Shown piece by piece: positions 1 through 5,922 of a DNA stretch of 19,412 nucleotides. Within the stretch, counting starts at the first letter, position 1; every line of letters starts with the position of its first letter. The notes beneath the pieces are model-generated. The model searched no databases. It saw only the letters and a program-made list of their open reading frames with translations, and was not told where the DNA came from. The position numbers and the translations under genes were made by a program. This DNA is from RBG-13-33-26 sp964430085 (GTDB lineage Archaea; Nanobdellota; Nanobdellia; Pacearchaeales; GW2011-AR1), in assembly GCA_964430085.1 (NCBI GenBank), contig CAYSES010000009.1, positions 1-19,412 of the forward strand, written 5' to 3'.

Positions 1-447
1 GTGTCTGATAGAAAAGTTACCCCAAGGATAACAGGCTTGTCGCCCCCGATAGTCCATATTGACGGGGCGGTTTGGTACATCGCTGTCGGCTCTTCCTATC
101 CTGCGCGTGCAGAAGCGTGCAAGGGTGCCGGAGTTCACGTATTAAAAGGGATCGTTAGCTGGGTTAAGAACGTCGCGAGACAGTTTGTATGATATCTACT
201 AGGTGTGTTGTTGTCTGAGTGGAACGAGTTTCTAGTACGAGAGGAACGGGACTCGGATGCCTCTGGTGAGCAGTTGTCATATGGCAGGCTGCATAGCTAC
301 GCATTGTATGGATAAGAGCTGAATGCATCTAAGCTCGAAGCCATCCGCAAAACGACTCAACTAAGGCCGTCGAAGAAGACGACGTTGATAGAGTTCATGT
401 GTAAGATTGAAGGTTCGCCGACAATTTCAGCATAGAACTACTAAAAG
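1..447 (+). rRNA. 23S ribosomal RNA, 3' portion (5' end outside window)
   Basis: This is the end of the large-subunit rRNA, covering the last part of domain V and all of domain VI. The peptidyl-transferase strand ggataacaggct is at about 27-38. The block containing agctgggttaagaacgtcg, which precedes the sarcin-ricin domain, is near 156-174. The sarcin-ricin loop core agtacgagaggaac is at 234-247. The block gacgacgttgatag near the 3' end (about 378-391) matches the conserved closing region of domain VI. The exact 3' end cannot be read; I place it near 447, before a T run at 460-465. The RNA-like sequence is more GC-rich than the protein genes around it. No 5S rRNA gene follows; the next gene is on the opposite strand. 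Confidence 0.95.
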
Positions 448-522
448 CCTTATTGAATGTTTTTTCTAGAATTAAAATCTTCCAGTGCTTATGAATTTGT
501 TTTTGATATTTTGATATTTTCT

Positions 523-1374
523 CTATCCCTTAAGCCAACTAGATTGAATTGCAACATTCTTATAACATTCATTTTTCATAAAATCATCACTTATTTTATC
601 ACAAGTTGAAATATCCTGGGTGATATGTCCTGCAAAATCGCCAATACAATCATCTCTTTTTTCTCCACTAAGAATCTCGCATATTGAAATATCCTTGCTA
701 GTCATCGCCCTGTCTCTAATACAAGAATCAAGAACTTTTCCTTCACCAGTAGTGCAAAAAGACATTGGCTGTTCAAAATAAGTCAAACATTGAACATTAT
801 CTTTACAAAGAGAAACATCTTTATCTTTATATGCAAGGCAAGTGCTTCTGTCTGGTTCTAGAAGTTTATTACAATGAGCTATAGTTATTTGATTAGATTT
901 ATCTTCCCAATATAATGTATTCACAAAAGAAAAATAACATAACTGCCTCAAATCATTATCATAATCAAGATTATCACAAATATTAATATCCCCACTAATC
1001 AGCGAAAGTCCAAAATAACAATTTCTTTTTCCCAAATCACTAGTCACACTTTTACAATAAGAAACATCTTGTTTTGCATGAGCTAAACACACATTTTTTT
1101 CATTATAGGCATCAATGTCTTCTTCATTATCTGCCTCAATCATCTCACAAAATTCAGGATTATTATTTACAATAGCTAAACATGAATATTTATCTGCTGG
1201 GCTTAAATCATCTGTCAAAGGAAGTTTTTTACAAATTTCATTCTGAATAGTATTAGGTAAAGTTTTTTCTAAATCAGATTCTTCATTTCCATTTCCTTCA
1301 GTAAAATAAAAATATACTATGAATCCCAATATAAGAACTCCTGCAATAATTCCAAGTATCACACCCCTTTTCAT
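523..1374 (-). CDS. membrane-anchored extracellular Cys-repeat protein
   Basis: This 283-residue protein has one N-terminal hydrophobic segment (about residues 5-24) after MKRG, so it is probably anchored in the membrane with the rest outside. The ectodomain holds 18 cysteines in a repeating pattern: a D/N-rich stretch, then a hydrophobic-x-Cys, then 6-12 residues, then another Cys, often followed by L/I/Y. Examples are DISICEILSGEKRDDC and DISTCDKISDDFMKNEC. The even cysteine count and spacing suggest stacked disulfide-bonded units. Its ATG overlaps the stop of the upstream gene by four bases (ATGA), so the two are probably translationally coupled. Repeats of this style are, as I recall, common in DPANN surface proteins, but I cannot name a characterised family or function. 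Confidence 0.85.
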   Translation of the reverse strand: MKRGVILGIIAGVLILGFIVYFYFTEGNGNEESDLEKTLPNTIQNEICKKLPLTDDLSPADKYSCLAIVNNNPEFCEMIEADNEEDIDAYNEKNVCLAHAKQDVSYCKSVTSDLGKRNCYFGLSLISGDINICDNLDYDNDLRQLCYFSFVNTLYWEDKSNQITIAHCNKLLEPDRSTCLAYKDKDVSLCKDNVQCLTYFEQPMSFCTTGEGKVLDSCIRDRAMTSKDISICEILSGEKRDDCIGDFAGHITQDISTCDKISDDFMKNECYKNVAIQSSWLKG

Positions 1375-2462
1375 TTTCCAAAAATATCTTTAAAAAATTT
1401 GATTAAAAAATTATCTTCTGATTTTATTTCTTTTATTGATTCTCCTGTTATTGATTCTCCCCCTCCACTACTACTCTCAGTGTTACTATCTCCTGAAATT
1501 TCAGAACCATCATCAGATGGAGAATCACCTTCATTAAAATCTGTTGAATGAGCTAAATCATTTTCTCCAGGACCCCCTTCTCCCCCCTCAATTACATCAT
1601 CTTCTCCACCACACACAACTCCTTCTCCGCAATCTCCATTATTAACTGATTCATCATCAACAGTTCCAGGTTCAATTGTGTCACTTGGAGCCCCCCCAGC
1701 AGTTGTGCTAGGAGCATATCCTCCTTCTTTATCTCCAGAAACCTTATTTTTATTAGTTTTATCATCTATTGCAACAGAAGTTTTAACTTCTGGTTTTAAT
1801 CCATTATCCCCATTAGCAACTTCTGTTTTAACAACTTTAGCTAATCCCCCTTCAACAATAACCCCCGCTTCTCCACCTGCAGTTGTTCCTTCTGCATAAG
1901 TATGTTCAACAACCCAATTAGAAATCTCATTATCAATTTTATCAATTTTATTTTCAATTTCCATTATTCTATTCTGTTCTACACTTTTATTTACAACTAT
2001 CTCAGGGGTAAGTGTTTGTCCTTCTAGTCCATTCACCTCAATAACCCATTCTGCAGTTAATCCTGTTTTTTCTTCTTCTAAAGTATAAACTTCAAAAGTT
2101 TCTGGAAGATTTTCTTCCTGATTTATTATATTTATTATTTCATTAGAATTTTGTTTTACTTTTTCTGCAGTGTTTAAAGAGACTTTCTCTTGTATCACCT
2201 GAAGTTTTTTCCATGCTTGTTCAAGATTTTTATCTGCTTCTTTACTATCCTCATTTTCTGTGTTTACAATAGCAGAATTTACTTCTTTTTCTCTAATCTC
2301 CAGAGCTAACATTACTTTGTTATCTCCAAAAGAAAAAAACATTTTTACGCCATCTACAAATCTATTAAAATCGGAATAAGTTTGAACCTGTTCCTGAGCC
2401 AAAACTAAAGGAGAAATAAAAATTATTCCTAATAAAAATAAAAATATCACTTCTTTTTTCAT
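1371..2462 (-). CDS. secreted DUF5667-like protein with acidic Gly/Ser-rich tail
   Basis: The 363-residue product begins with a signal peptide (MKKE, a hydrophobic core, then a VLAQEQ cleavage-like site near residues 20-24). Residues about 40-115 form a charged helical region that includes KVMLALEIREKEVNSA and resembles the DUF5667 domain of secreted proteins; that assignment is from memory of the pattern. From about residue 190 to 345 the chain is low-complexity, rich in Gly, Ser, Asp and Glu (for example VVCGGEDDVIEGGEGGPGEN), with a short amphipathic end KFFKDIFGK. It is probably an exported cell-surface protein with a flexible acidic tail. A TATA-like box at 2481-2490 sits 19-28 bases upstream of the ATG. 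The downstream Cys-repeat gene overlaps its stop, so the two products may act together. Confidence 0.8.
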   Translation of the reverse strand: MKKEVIFLFLLGIIFISPLVLAQEQVQTYSDFNRFVDGVKMFFSFGDNKVMLALEIREKEVNSAIVNTENEDSKEADKNLEQAWKKLQVIQEKVSLNTAEKVKQNSNEIINIINQEENLPETFEVYTLEEEKTGLTAEWVIEVNGLEGQTLTPEIVVNKSVEQNRIMEIENKIDKIDNEISNWVVEHTYAEGTTAGGEAGVIVEGGLAKVVKTEVANGDNGLKPEVKTSVAIDDKTNKNKVSGDKEGGYAPSTTAGGAPSDTIEPGTVDDESVNNGDCGEGVVCGGEDDVIEGGEGGPGENDLAHSTDFNEGDSPSDDGSEISGDSNTESSSGGGESITGESIKEIKSEDNFLIKFFKDIFGK

Positions 2463-2480
2463 TAATGTATAAAAGAAAAT

Positions 2481-2490
2481 ATATTTATAA
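2481..2490 (-). promoter_or_regulatory. TATA-like box for the DUF5667/Cys-repeat operon
   Basis: Read on the minus strand this is TTATAAATAT, centred about 24 bases before the ATG at 2462, the spacing expected for a leaderless archaeal message. It overlaps the stop codon of the 55-residue gene just upstream. Confidence 0.5.
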
Positions 2491-2652
2491 TTGTTTTGAA
2501 AGTTTATTTTTTCCCATCAATTCCTTCTGATTAAGAAACATAAAAAAGACTGCACCAATAATAAATAGCCAATCAACTAAAAATGTCAAAGCAAGAAATC
2601 CTAATGCTATTATCGAATAGATTACAACTTTCCAATTAACTTTTCTTTTCAT
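2485..2652 (-). CDS. small membrane protein, 55 aa
   Basis: A short complete reading frame on the minus strand encodes MKRKVNWK, then a hydrophobic stretch (about residues 9-40, with an LVDWLF break in the middle) and a basic tail ending KLSKQL. It looks like one long or two short membrane helices. A TATA-like box (2674-2681) lies about 26 bases upstream of the ATG, which supports expression. Its start (MK + basic + NWK), a GFL element and a central W/D-containing turn resemble the 52-residue protein at 3179-3337, so the two may be related. The function is unknown. Confidence 0.55.
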   Translation of the reverse strand: MKRKVNWKVVIYSIIALGFLALTFLVDWLFIIGAVFFMFLNQKELMGKNKLSKQL

Positions 2653-2673
2653 TTATTATTTAATCTAAGAAGA

Positions 2674-2681
2674 TATTTAAA
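2674..2681. promoter_or_regulatory. shared bidirectional TATA box
   Basis: The sequence tatTTAAAc contains a self-complementary TTTAAA core at 2676-2681. Its centre is about 26 bases from the ATG of the minus-strand gene (2652) and about 25 bases from the ATG of the plus-strand gene (2703). A single palindromic TATA element at the correct leaderless spacing for both directions is the simplest reading. Confidence 0.5.
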
Positions 2682-2702
2682 CGCTTTTGTATTTTATATA
2701 TT

Positions 2703-3182
2703 ATGAAAATTTCAATAAGAAAAGGACTAGGATTTGGTTTAACTTCAGGGATAATAACGACTCTCGGATTAATTGTTGGTCTGAATGCAAGCACAAATTC
2801 TAAAATCGTTGTTCTTGGAGGGATTTTATTTATAGCAATAGCAGATTCTCTTTCAGATGCATTAGGGATGCATATCTCTGAGGAATCTACCTGTAAAAAA
2901 GTAAGAGAAAAAGAAATTTGGGGCAGCACCCTTTCAACTTGTTTTTTTAAATTTATTTTTGCGATGACATTTATTATCCCTGTTTTATTCTTGGGTTTAA
3001 CTATGGCCATAATTGTAAGCATAGCTTGGGGTTTATTTTTATTAACGATATTTAGTTTTTATATAGCAAAAAAACAGAAAGAAGACCCCAAAAAAGTAAT
3101 TGCAGAACATTTGACTATAGCAACTGCAGTAGTGATTATAACTCAGTTAGTTGGGGTTTGGATAGCAAACACTTTTGTTTAA
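2703..3182 (+). CDS. VIT/CCC1-like (vacuolar iron transporter family) membrane protein
   Basis: The 159-residue protein has about five hydrophobic segments. The first two carry the family pattern: GLTSGIITTLGLIVGL in the first helix and IADSLSDALGMHISEES at the end of the second, equivalent to the A-x-S-M-A-x-G-E-Y-x-S signature of VIT1/CCC1 iron/manganese transporters. The loop after helix 2 is short (TCKKVREKEIWG), so the long cytosolic metal-binding domain of plant VIT1 is absent. The family moves Fe2+ or Mn2+ out of the cytosol; the ion here is not determined. The length fits the short prokaryotic members. The start is supported by the TATA box 25 bases upstream. The stop overlaps the stop of the convergent gene by a few bases. 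Confidence 0.75.
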   Translation: MKISIRKGLGFGLTSGIITTLGLIVGLNASTNSKIVVLGGILFIAIADSLSDALGMHISEESTCKKVREKEIWGSTLSTCFFKFIFAMTFIIPVLFLGLTMAIIVSIAWGLFLLTIFSFYIAKKQKEDPKKVIAEHLTIATAVVIITQLVGVWIANTFV

Positions 3183-3337
3183 CTTTTTTTCTTTACAGGA
3201 ACAAAATAGATAAACCATATAACCCACAAAAACCAAAGAGAGTCACCCCAATCCCAAGTCAACAATCCGGGAATTCCTAAAAAAGAAAGAAATCCTAAAA
3301 ATCCCAATTTCCAATTTTTTCTTAATTGTTTTTTCAT
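3179..3337 (-). CDS. small Trp-rich membrane protein, 52 aa
   Basis: The frame encodes MKKQLRKNWK, then GFLGFLSFLGIPGLL, a TWDWGDSLWF turn, a second hydrophobic helix (WVIWFIYFVPV) and a KKKS tail. This is a helical hairpin typical of tiny membrane proteins; the repeated GFLGFL element recalls small DUF3796-type proteins, which I suggest only tentatively. Its ATG overlaps the stop of the DUF3467-like gene (ATGA at 3334-3337), which strongly supports translation, and the stop overlaps the stop of the convergent VIT-like gene. It may be a paralogue of the 55-residue protein on the other side of that transporter. Confidence 0.65.
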   Translation of the reverse strand: MKKQLRKNWKLGFLGFLSFLGIPGLLTWDWGDSLWFLWVIWFIYFVPVKKKS

Positions 3338-3633
3338 CCTAAATAAGAACTTGCTGTTTTAATTGTCTCTTTTTGTTTTGGCATTTCTTTATCCTTAAGA
3401 TCTTTTTTTATTTTCTTTATATTTTCCTCTATCATCTTAGGTAATGCCTCAAGAGTTTCAAAGGGAAGCATTATTCGCGCTATTGCTGATTTTCTTACAG
3501 CATCTATAAAAACCAGTTCTGTAAAAGCTTCTTTTTTCACTTTTCCTTTTTTTGTTTTCTTTGCTTTTGTAATTGTCGACATTGCAACATCATGAGCAAA
3601 TAAAGGGGGGAGGTGTCCTAGATTAATTTCCAT
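3334..3633 (-). CDS. DUF3467-like small protein
   Basis: The 99-residue soluble protein opens with PLFAHDVAMS, has a basic insert (KKTKKGKVKK), then FTELVFIDAVRKSAIARIML followed by a helical PFETLEALPKMIEENIKK segment. This order (short strand near the N-terminus, acidic FxLxF strand, RIMLP strand, helix that closes the fold) matches DUF3467, a small beta-alpha family of unknown function. A TATA-like box at 3651-3663 lies about 24 bases upstream of the ATG, suggesting a leaderless transcript. It is the first gene of a two-gene unit with the 52-residue membrane protein, whose start overlaps its stop. Confidence 0.6.
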   Translation of the reverse strand: MEINLGHLPPLFAHDVAMSTITKAKKTKKGKVKKEAFTELVFIDAVRKSAIARIMLPFETLEALPKMIEENIKKIKKDLKDKEMPKQKETIKTASSYLG

Positions 3634-3650
3634 AAAAGTTCAATGTAAAA

Positions 3651-3663
3651 CTAATTTTTAATT
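3651..3663 (-). promoter_or_regulatory. TATA-like box for the DUF3467-like gene
   Basis: On the minus strand this reads AATTAAAAATTAG, centred about 24 bases upstream of the ATG at 3633. Confidence 0.45.
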
Positions 3664-3682
3664 CTTTCTGCAATATAATAAT

Positions 3683-3693
3683 CCTTAAAAATT
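3683..3693 (+). promoter_or_regulatory. TATA-like box for the GTG-start small gene
   Basis: The element ccttaaaaatt is centred about 24 bases upstream of the GTG at 3712. It is the main support for that unusual start. Confidence 0.45.
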
Positions 3694-3711
3694 ATTTTTC
3701 TTTATAGTTGT

Positions 3712-3906
3712 GTGCCCCAGATTGAGATTTATGAAAAATGTAAGAGGTTAAACAAAGAATTTAGTGTAATATACTCTGAAGAAGGAATTCTAAAATTTGG
3801 ATGCCCAATTGGAGGATTGCGTGAATATAACATTTTCTGTGAAGCTTGTTCAGAAAAATGTCCAATAGTTGAAGGTATAGAAAAAAGAATTAAAAAAATA
3901 AAATAA
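3712..3906 (+). CDS. small Cys-containing protein, possible zinc-binding (64 aa)
   Basis: The product is basic at its C-terminus and contains five cysteines: KCKR near the N-terminus, FGCPIGG in the middle, and FCEACSEKC at about residues 42-50. The C-x2-C-x3-C cluster plus the earlier cysteines suggests a small zinc-ribbon or iron-sulfur site, but I recognise no family. The start is GTG; there is no in-frame ATG upstream of the conserved-looking part, and a TATA-like box lies about 24 bases upstream, which favours a leaderless GTG-initiated message. It converges on the DUF378 gene with a gap of only 14 bases. Confidence 0.6.
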   Translation: MPQIEIYEKCKRLNKEFSVIYSEEGILKFGCPIGGLREYNIFCEACSEKCPIVEGIEKRIKKIK

Positions 3907-3920
3907 GTAAAAAAGATTGT

Positions 3921-4136
3921 TTATTTCTTTTTCTTCATCCCTGACATTCTCATCATCTTGAAGATTATAAGCACTATTGCAGATAATCCGACCAAGTCAT
4001 ATATCACCATAGTCAGGGTTGAGCCGATGCCGAATAATGATTCAACTAGATTAAATTGGAAAAACCCAACAAGTCCCCAATTAAGAGCTCCTACAACAAC
4101 CAAAATCCAAGCAATCCATTTGACTAAATATTTCAT
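3921..4136 (-). CDS. DUF378 family small membrane protein
   Basis: The 71-residue protein has two predicted membrane helices. The first contains the diagnostic VGALNWGLVGFFQFNLVESL element; the second contains MVIYDLVGLSAIVLI; a basic MKKKK tail follows. This matches DUF378, a short two-helix family found mostly in bacteria and of unknown function. Unlike most genes here it has a strong Shine-Dalgarno sequence (AAAGGAGGTG, complement of 4142-4151) seven bases before the ATG, and a TATA-like box further upstream at 4171-4180, so it has a real 5' leader. Confidence 0.85.
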   Translation of the reverse strand: MKYLVKWIAWILVVVGALNWGLVGFFQFNLVESLFGIGSTLTMVIYDLVGLSAIVLIIFKMMRMSGMKKKK

Positions 4137-4141
4137 ACTAA

Positions 4142-4151
4142 CACCTCCTTT
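4142..4151 (-). promoter_or_regulatory. strong Shine-Dalgarno site of the DUF378 gene
   Basis: Minus-strand AAAGGAGGTG sits about six bases before the ATG at 4136. It is unusually strong compared with the leaderless genes in the window and fixes the start. Confidence 0.75.
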
Positions 4152-4170
4152 ATTAAGTAATGTTTTTACA

Positions 4171-4180
4171 ATTTAAAAGA
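4171..4180 (-). promoter_or_regulatory. TATA-like box for the DUF378 gene
   Basis: Minus-strand TCTTTTAAAT lies about 40 bases before the ATG, which places transcription start just ahead of the Shine-Dalgarno site. Confidence 0.4.
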
Positions 4181-4187
4181 GTTGCGA

Positions 4188-4222
4188 AAATAAAAAATAA
4201 ATAAAAAATAAATAAAATAAGA
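4188..4222 (-). terminator. T-rich termination region after the RRM gene
   Basis: Right after the RRM stop the minus strand reads as repeated T4-6/A blocks (TTATTTATTTTTTATTTA and similar). Archaeal RNA polymerase terminates at U-rich tracts without needing a hairpin, so this is a likely terminator. No stem is visible. Confidence 0.45.
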
Positions 4223-4229
4223 AGATTAA

Positions 4230-4538
4230 TTAGAATCTTCTTCTGTTAAAATCTCTTCTACCGCCGCCACCGAAATTATTTCTTCTTGGTGGTCTTTCTT
4301 CCATTGGTCTTGCTTCAGAAACCTTAAGTTCTCGTCCCTGTACGTCTTTCCCATTCATTTCTGAAATTGCTTTTTTTGCAACTTCATCATCGGAAATTGT
4401 TACGAAACCAAAACCTTTTGATCTTCCTGAAAACTTGTTCTTTATGAGGGTAACTTCTTCAGGATTGTACTCTGAAAAAAGATTCTTCAATTCCTCATCA
4501 CTAACAGCAAAAGGCAAATTTCCTACGTGTAACTTCAT
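4230..4538 (-). CDS. single-RRM RNA-binding protein with Gly/Arg-rich tail
   Basis: The 102-residue protein is a compact RNA recognition motif: RNP-2 is LHVGNL at residues 3-8 and RNP-1 is RSKGFGFVTI at about 39-48, with the expected beta-alpha-beta spacing through residue 77. A short tail follows, rich in Arg and Gly (RRNNFGGGGRRDFNRRRF). This layout is that of the small RRM proteins of cyanobacteria and other bacteria, which bind single-stranded RNA. RRM proteins are uncommon in archaea. The gene has a strong AAGGAGG ribosome-binding site (complement of 4544-4550), unlike most neighbours, which fits acquisition from a bacterium but does not prove it. Confidence 0.92.
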   Translation of the reverse strand: MKLHVGNLPFAVSDEELKNLFSEYNPEEVTLIKNKFSGRSKGFGFVTISDDEVAKKAISEMNGKDVQGRELKVSEARPMEERPPRRNNFGGGGRRDFNRRRF

Positions 4539-4543
4539 TTTTT

Positions 4544-4550
4544 CCTCCTT
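4544..4550 (-). promoter_or_regulatory. Shine-Dalgarno site of the RRM gene
   Basis: Minus-strand AAGGAGG five bases before the ATG at 4538 fixes the start and implies a 5' leader. Confidence 0.7.
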
Positions 4551-4635
4551 ACAATTTTATAAATAGAAATAATTACTTATCCTAACTAATTTAATACTCA
4601 TAAATCTGTGTGACATAATATGTTTTTAAACATTT

Positions 4636-4735
4636 NNNNNNNNNNNNNNNNNNNNNNNNNNNNNNNNNNNNNNNNNNNNNNNNNNNNNNNNNNNNNNNNN
4701 NNNNNNNNNNNNNNNNNNNNNNNNNNNNNNNNNNN
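4636..4735. other. assembly gap (100 N)
   Basis: There are exactly 100 N, the usual placeholder for a scaffold gap of unknown size. The real distance between the RRM and winged-helix genes is unknown and a gene could be missing. The left edge carries an inverted repeat (atgttt tt aaacat, about 4620-4633), which may have contributed to the assembly break. Confidence 0.98.
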
Positions 4736-5011
4736 CTATAATCCAAAATTCTCAATAAAATTTTCTATAACCTTATACTCCTGAAGAAAATCTTGACCTT
4801 TCTTTGTTAATGAAAATGTCTTTTTCTCTTTATCATCAATATCCAATTTAATAAACTTCTTGCTAATCAATTCATTTATGTATTCTTTGAACATCTGTGG
4901 AGAAAGATTAGAAGCATATAACAGACGAGTCGGCTTTATTTTCCGGTTCTCCATTATCGCATGAAGTATGTCCTTAATAACATCTAATCTTTCACGTTTT
5001 TTTGTTGCCAT
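4736..5011 (-). CDS. winged-helix transcriptional regulator (HTH_45-like)
   Basis: The 91-residue protein has the standard archaeal one-domain winged-helix layout: RLDVIKDILHAIMENRKIKPTRLLYASNLS (helices 1-2 region), a recognition-helix segment QMFKEYINELISKKFI, the wing LDIDDKEKKTFSLTKKGQDF, and a closing helix LQEYKVIENFIENFGL. It probably binds DNA as a dimer. The stop codon lies directly at the edge of the assembly gap, so the gene is complete. Its start lies inside the upstream membrane gene (20-base overlap), so the two are co-transcribed and probably function together. What signal or operator it recognises is not visible. Confidence 0.82.
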   Translation of the reverse strand: MATKKRERLDVIKDILHAIMENRKIKPTRLLYASNLSPQMFKEYINELISKKFIKLDIDDKEKKTFSLTKKGQDFLQEYKVIENFIENFGL

Positions 5012-5690
5012 TTTTTTGTGTAACTTTTACAATCCCATATAAGAACAAAAGGAAGAATATCACGTTGATTATCCCTATATTTATTAATATTCCCGGATTC
5101 CATTGAAAATAAGATGCTGCAAGCAAGTTCAAAAACCATGCAGTAAGCCCCAACAACATAGCTACAAAATAGAACCTAAGAAATCTGTGTTTATTTTCAT
5201 CTTTTTTATAGTTGATATATGCTATTATTGATGCATATGAAAAAATTATAACCTGTGATAAAAACATGAAATAATAAGTCTGCCATAGATTGTCAAGAAC
5301 TGCGATTATTAATGCAATTATATGAAATATAGCAATCTTTGCATTAAATAAAGAGCTTGCATAGCTCTCCTTAGTAGATTCAATTTTTTTCCAAATTAAA
5401 CTGTAAAATAAGAAGAAACCTGCCATTACAAGCAAATATTCAAAAATTATCCTTATCAGGTAAGAATAATCAACCGACATATCTGAGAAAACTCCAAAAA
5501 TATACCTCGCTGCGAAAGCAGCCCCAAAGAATAAAAATGCATTTCTAAAATACCTAATTCCAGTATGAAGACTTAATCTAAAAAATTTATCAGTTTTGAA
5601 AACAATAGCAGTACAGATAGTGCTTATTAACAAGGCATATAAAACTTCAAGCATCCATTTATTTTCTATTATTAAGGAGTACAATGTCAT
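4992..5690 (-). CDS. multi-pass (about 7 TM) membrane protein paired with a winged-helix regulator
   Basis: The 232-residue protein has seven or so hydrophobic segments and a short cytosolic basic tail (KVTQKNGNKKT). Segments include MLEVLYALLISTICTAI, FRNAFLFFGAAFAARYIF, YLLVMAGFFLFYSLIW and LINIGIINVIFFLLFLYG. There is no enzyme motif that I recognise. The HTGIRYFRNAFLFFG turn is reminiscent of the membrane part of 7TM sensor proteins, but there is no attached kinase or output domain. The 3' end overlaps the winged-helix gene by 20 bases, suggesting that the membrane protein senses something and the small protein carries the DNA-binding output. A TATA-like box at 5711-5720 lies about 26 bases before the ATG. 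Confidence 0.75.
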   Translation of the reverse strand: MTLYSLIIENKWMLEVLYALLISTICTAIVFKTDKFFRLSLHTGIRYFRNAFLFFGAAFAARYIFGVFSDMSVDYSYLIRIIFEYLLVMAGFFLFYSLIWKKIESTKESYASSLFNAKIAIFHIIALIIAVLDNLWQTYYFMFLSQVIIFSYASIIAYINYKKDENKHRFLRFYFVAMLLGLTAWFLNLLAASYFQWNPGILINIGIINVIFFLLFLYGIVKVTQKNGNKKT

Positions 5691-5710
5691 AAAAATGAAA
5701 CCTATTTACC

Positions 5711-5720
5711 TTTTTTAAAG
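5711..5720 (-). promoter_or_regulatory. TATA-like box for the 7TM/winged-helix pair
   Basis: Minus-strand CTTTAAAAAA is centred about 26 bases before the ATG at 5690. Just beyond it, TATACTTTTC occurs twice 13 bases apart (5741-5750 and 5754-5763), which could be an operator or chance. Confidence 0.4.
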
Positions 5721-5804
5721 ATTTATATAATGGTGAAAAATATACTTTTCCTATATACTTTTCTTTCTCACGCTTTATAAATAAGTTTTTATTAAAATAA
5801 TTGT

Positions 5805-5826
5805 AAAAAAGGTTTGATATTCAAAC
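5805..5826 (-). terminator. hairpin plus T6, intrinsic-terminator-like
   Basis: On the minus strand GTTTGA-ATA-TCAAAC (5826-5812) forms a perfect six-base-pair hairpin followed by CTTTTTT (to 5805). This is the shape of an intrinsic terminator and would end transcripts coming from tspO or from the structured element at 5849-5911. Confidence 0.45.
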
Positions 5827-5848
5827 GAATTTAACCTCATCAACCCCC

Positions 5849-5914
5849 GGAAGCAAGTAACTGGGCATGATGGCTGACTCGGTCAAAAATCTCCTTATGT
5901 TCCTTGCTTCCACA
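5849..5914. ncRNA. candidate structured RNA with a 9-bp closing stem
   Basis: GGAAGCAAG (5849-5857) and CTTGCTTCC (5903-5911) are perfect inverted repeats enclosing 45 bases, in a stretch clearly richer in G and C than its flanks and without a credible gene. On the plus strand the stem is followed at once by ACA (5912-5914), and the enclosed sequence holds TGATGGCTGA, resembling a K-turn, so an H/ACA guide RNA was considered; however, I cannot draw a clean guide pocket. On the minus strand it would be a 3' structure downstream of tspO, followed by the hairpin-T6 at 5805-5826. TATA-like boxes exist on both sides (about 5773-5783 for plus). Strand and family are unresolved. Confidence 0.45.
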
Positions 5915-5922
5915 ACCTCTTT

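Noticed and set aside
1..192. Open frame of 63 codons
   Set aside because: It lies inside conserved 23S rRNA; the open frame is incidental.
1678..1899. Plus-strand open frame of 73 codons rich in Pro, Ser and Ala
   Set aside because: It is the antisense of the low-complexity acidic tail of the secreted protein; composition bias suppresses stop codons.
2660..3022. Minus-strand open frame of 120 codons
   Set aside because: It is antisense to the VIT-like transporter, which has a clear family pattern and promoter.
4186..4222. Short AT-rich repeated units as a repeat array
   Set aside because: Units are only AAATAAATAA-like simple sequence with no spacers; best read as a T-rich terminator on the minus strand.
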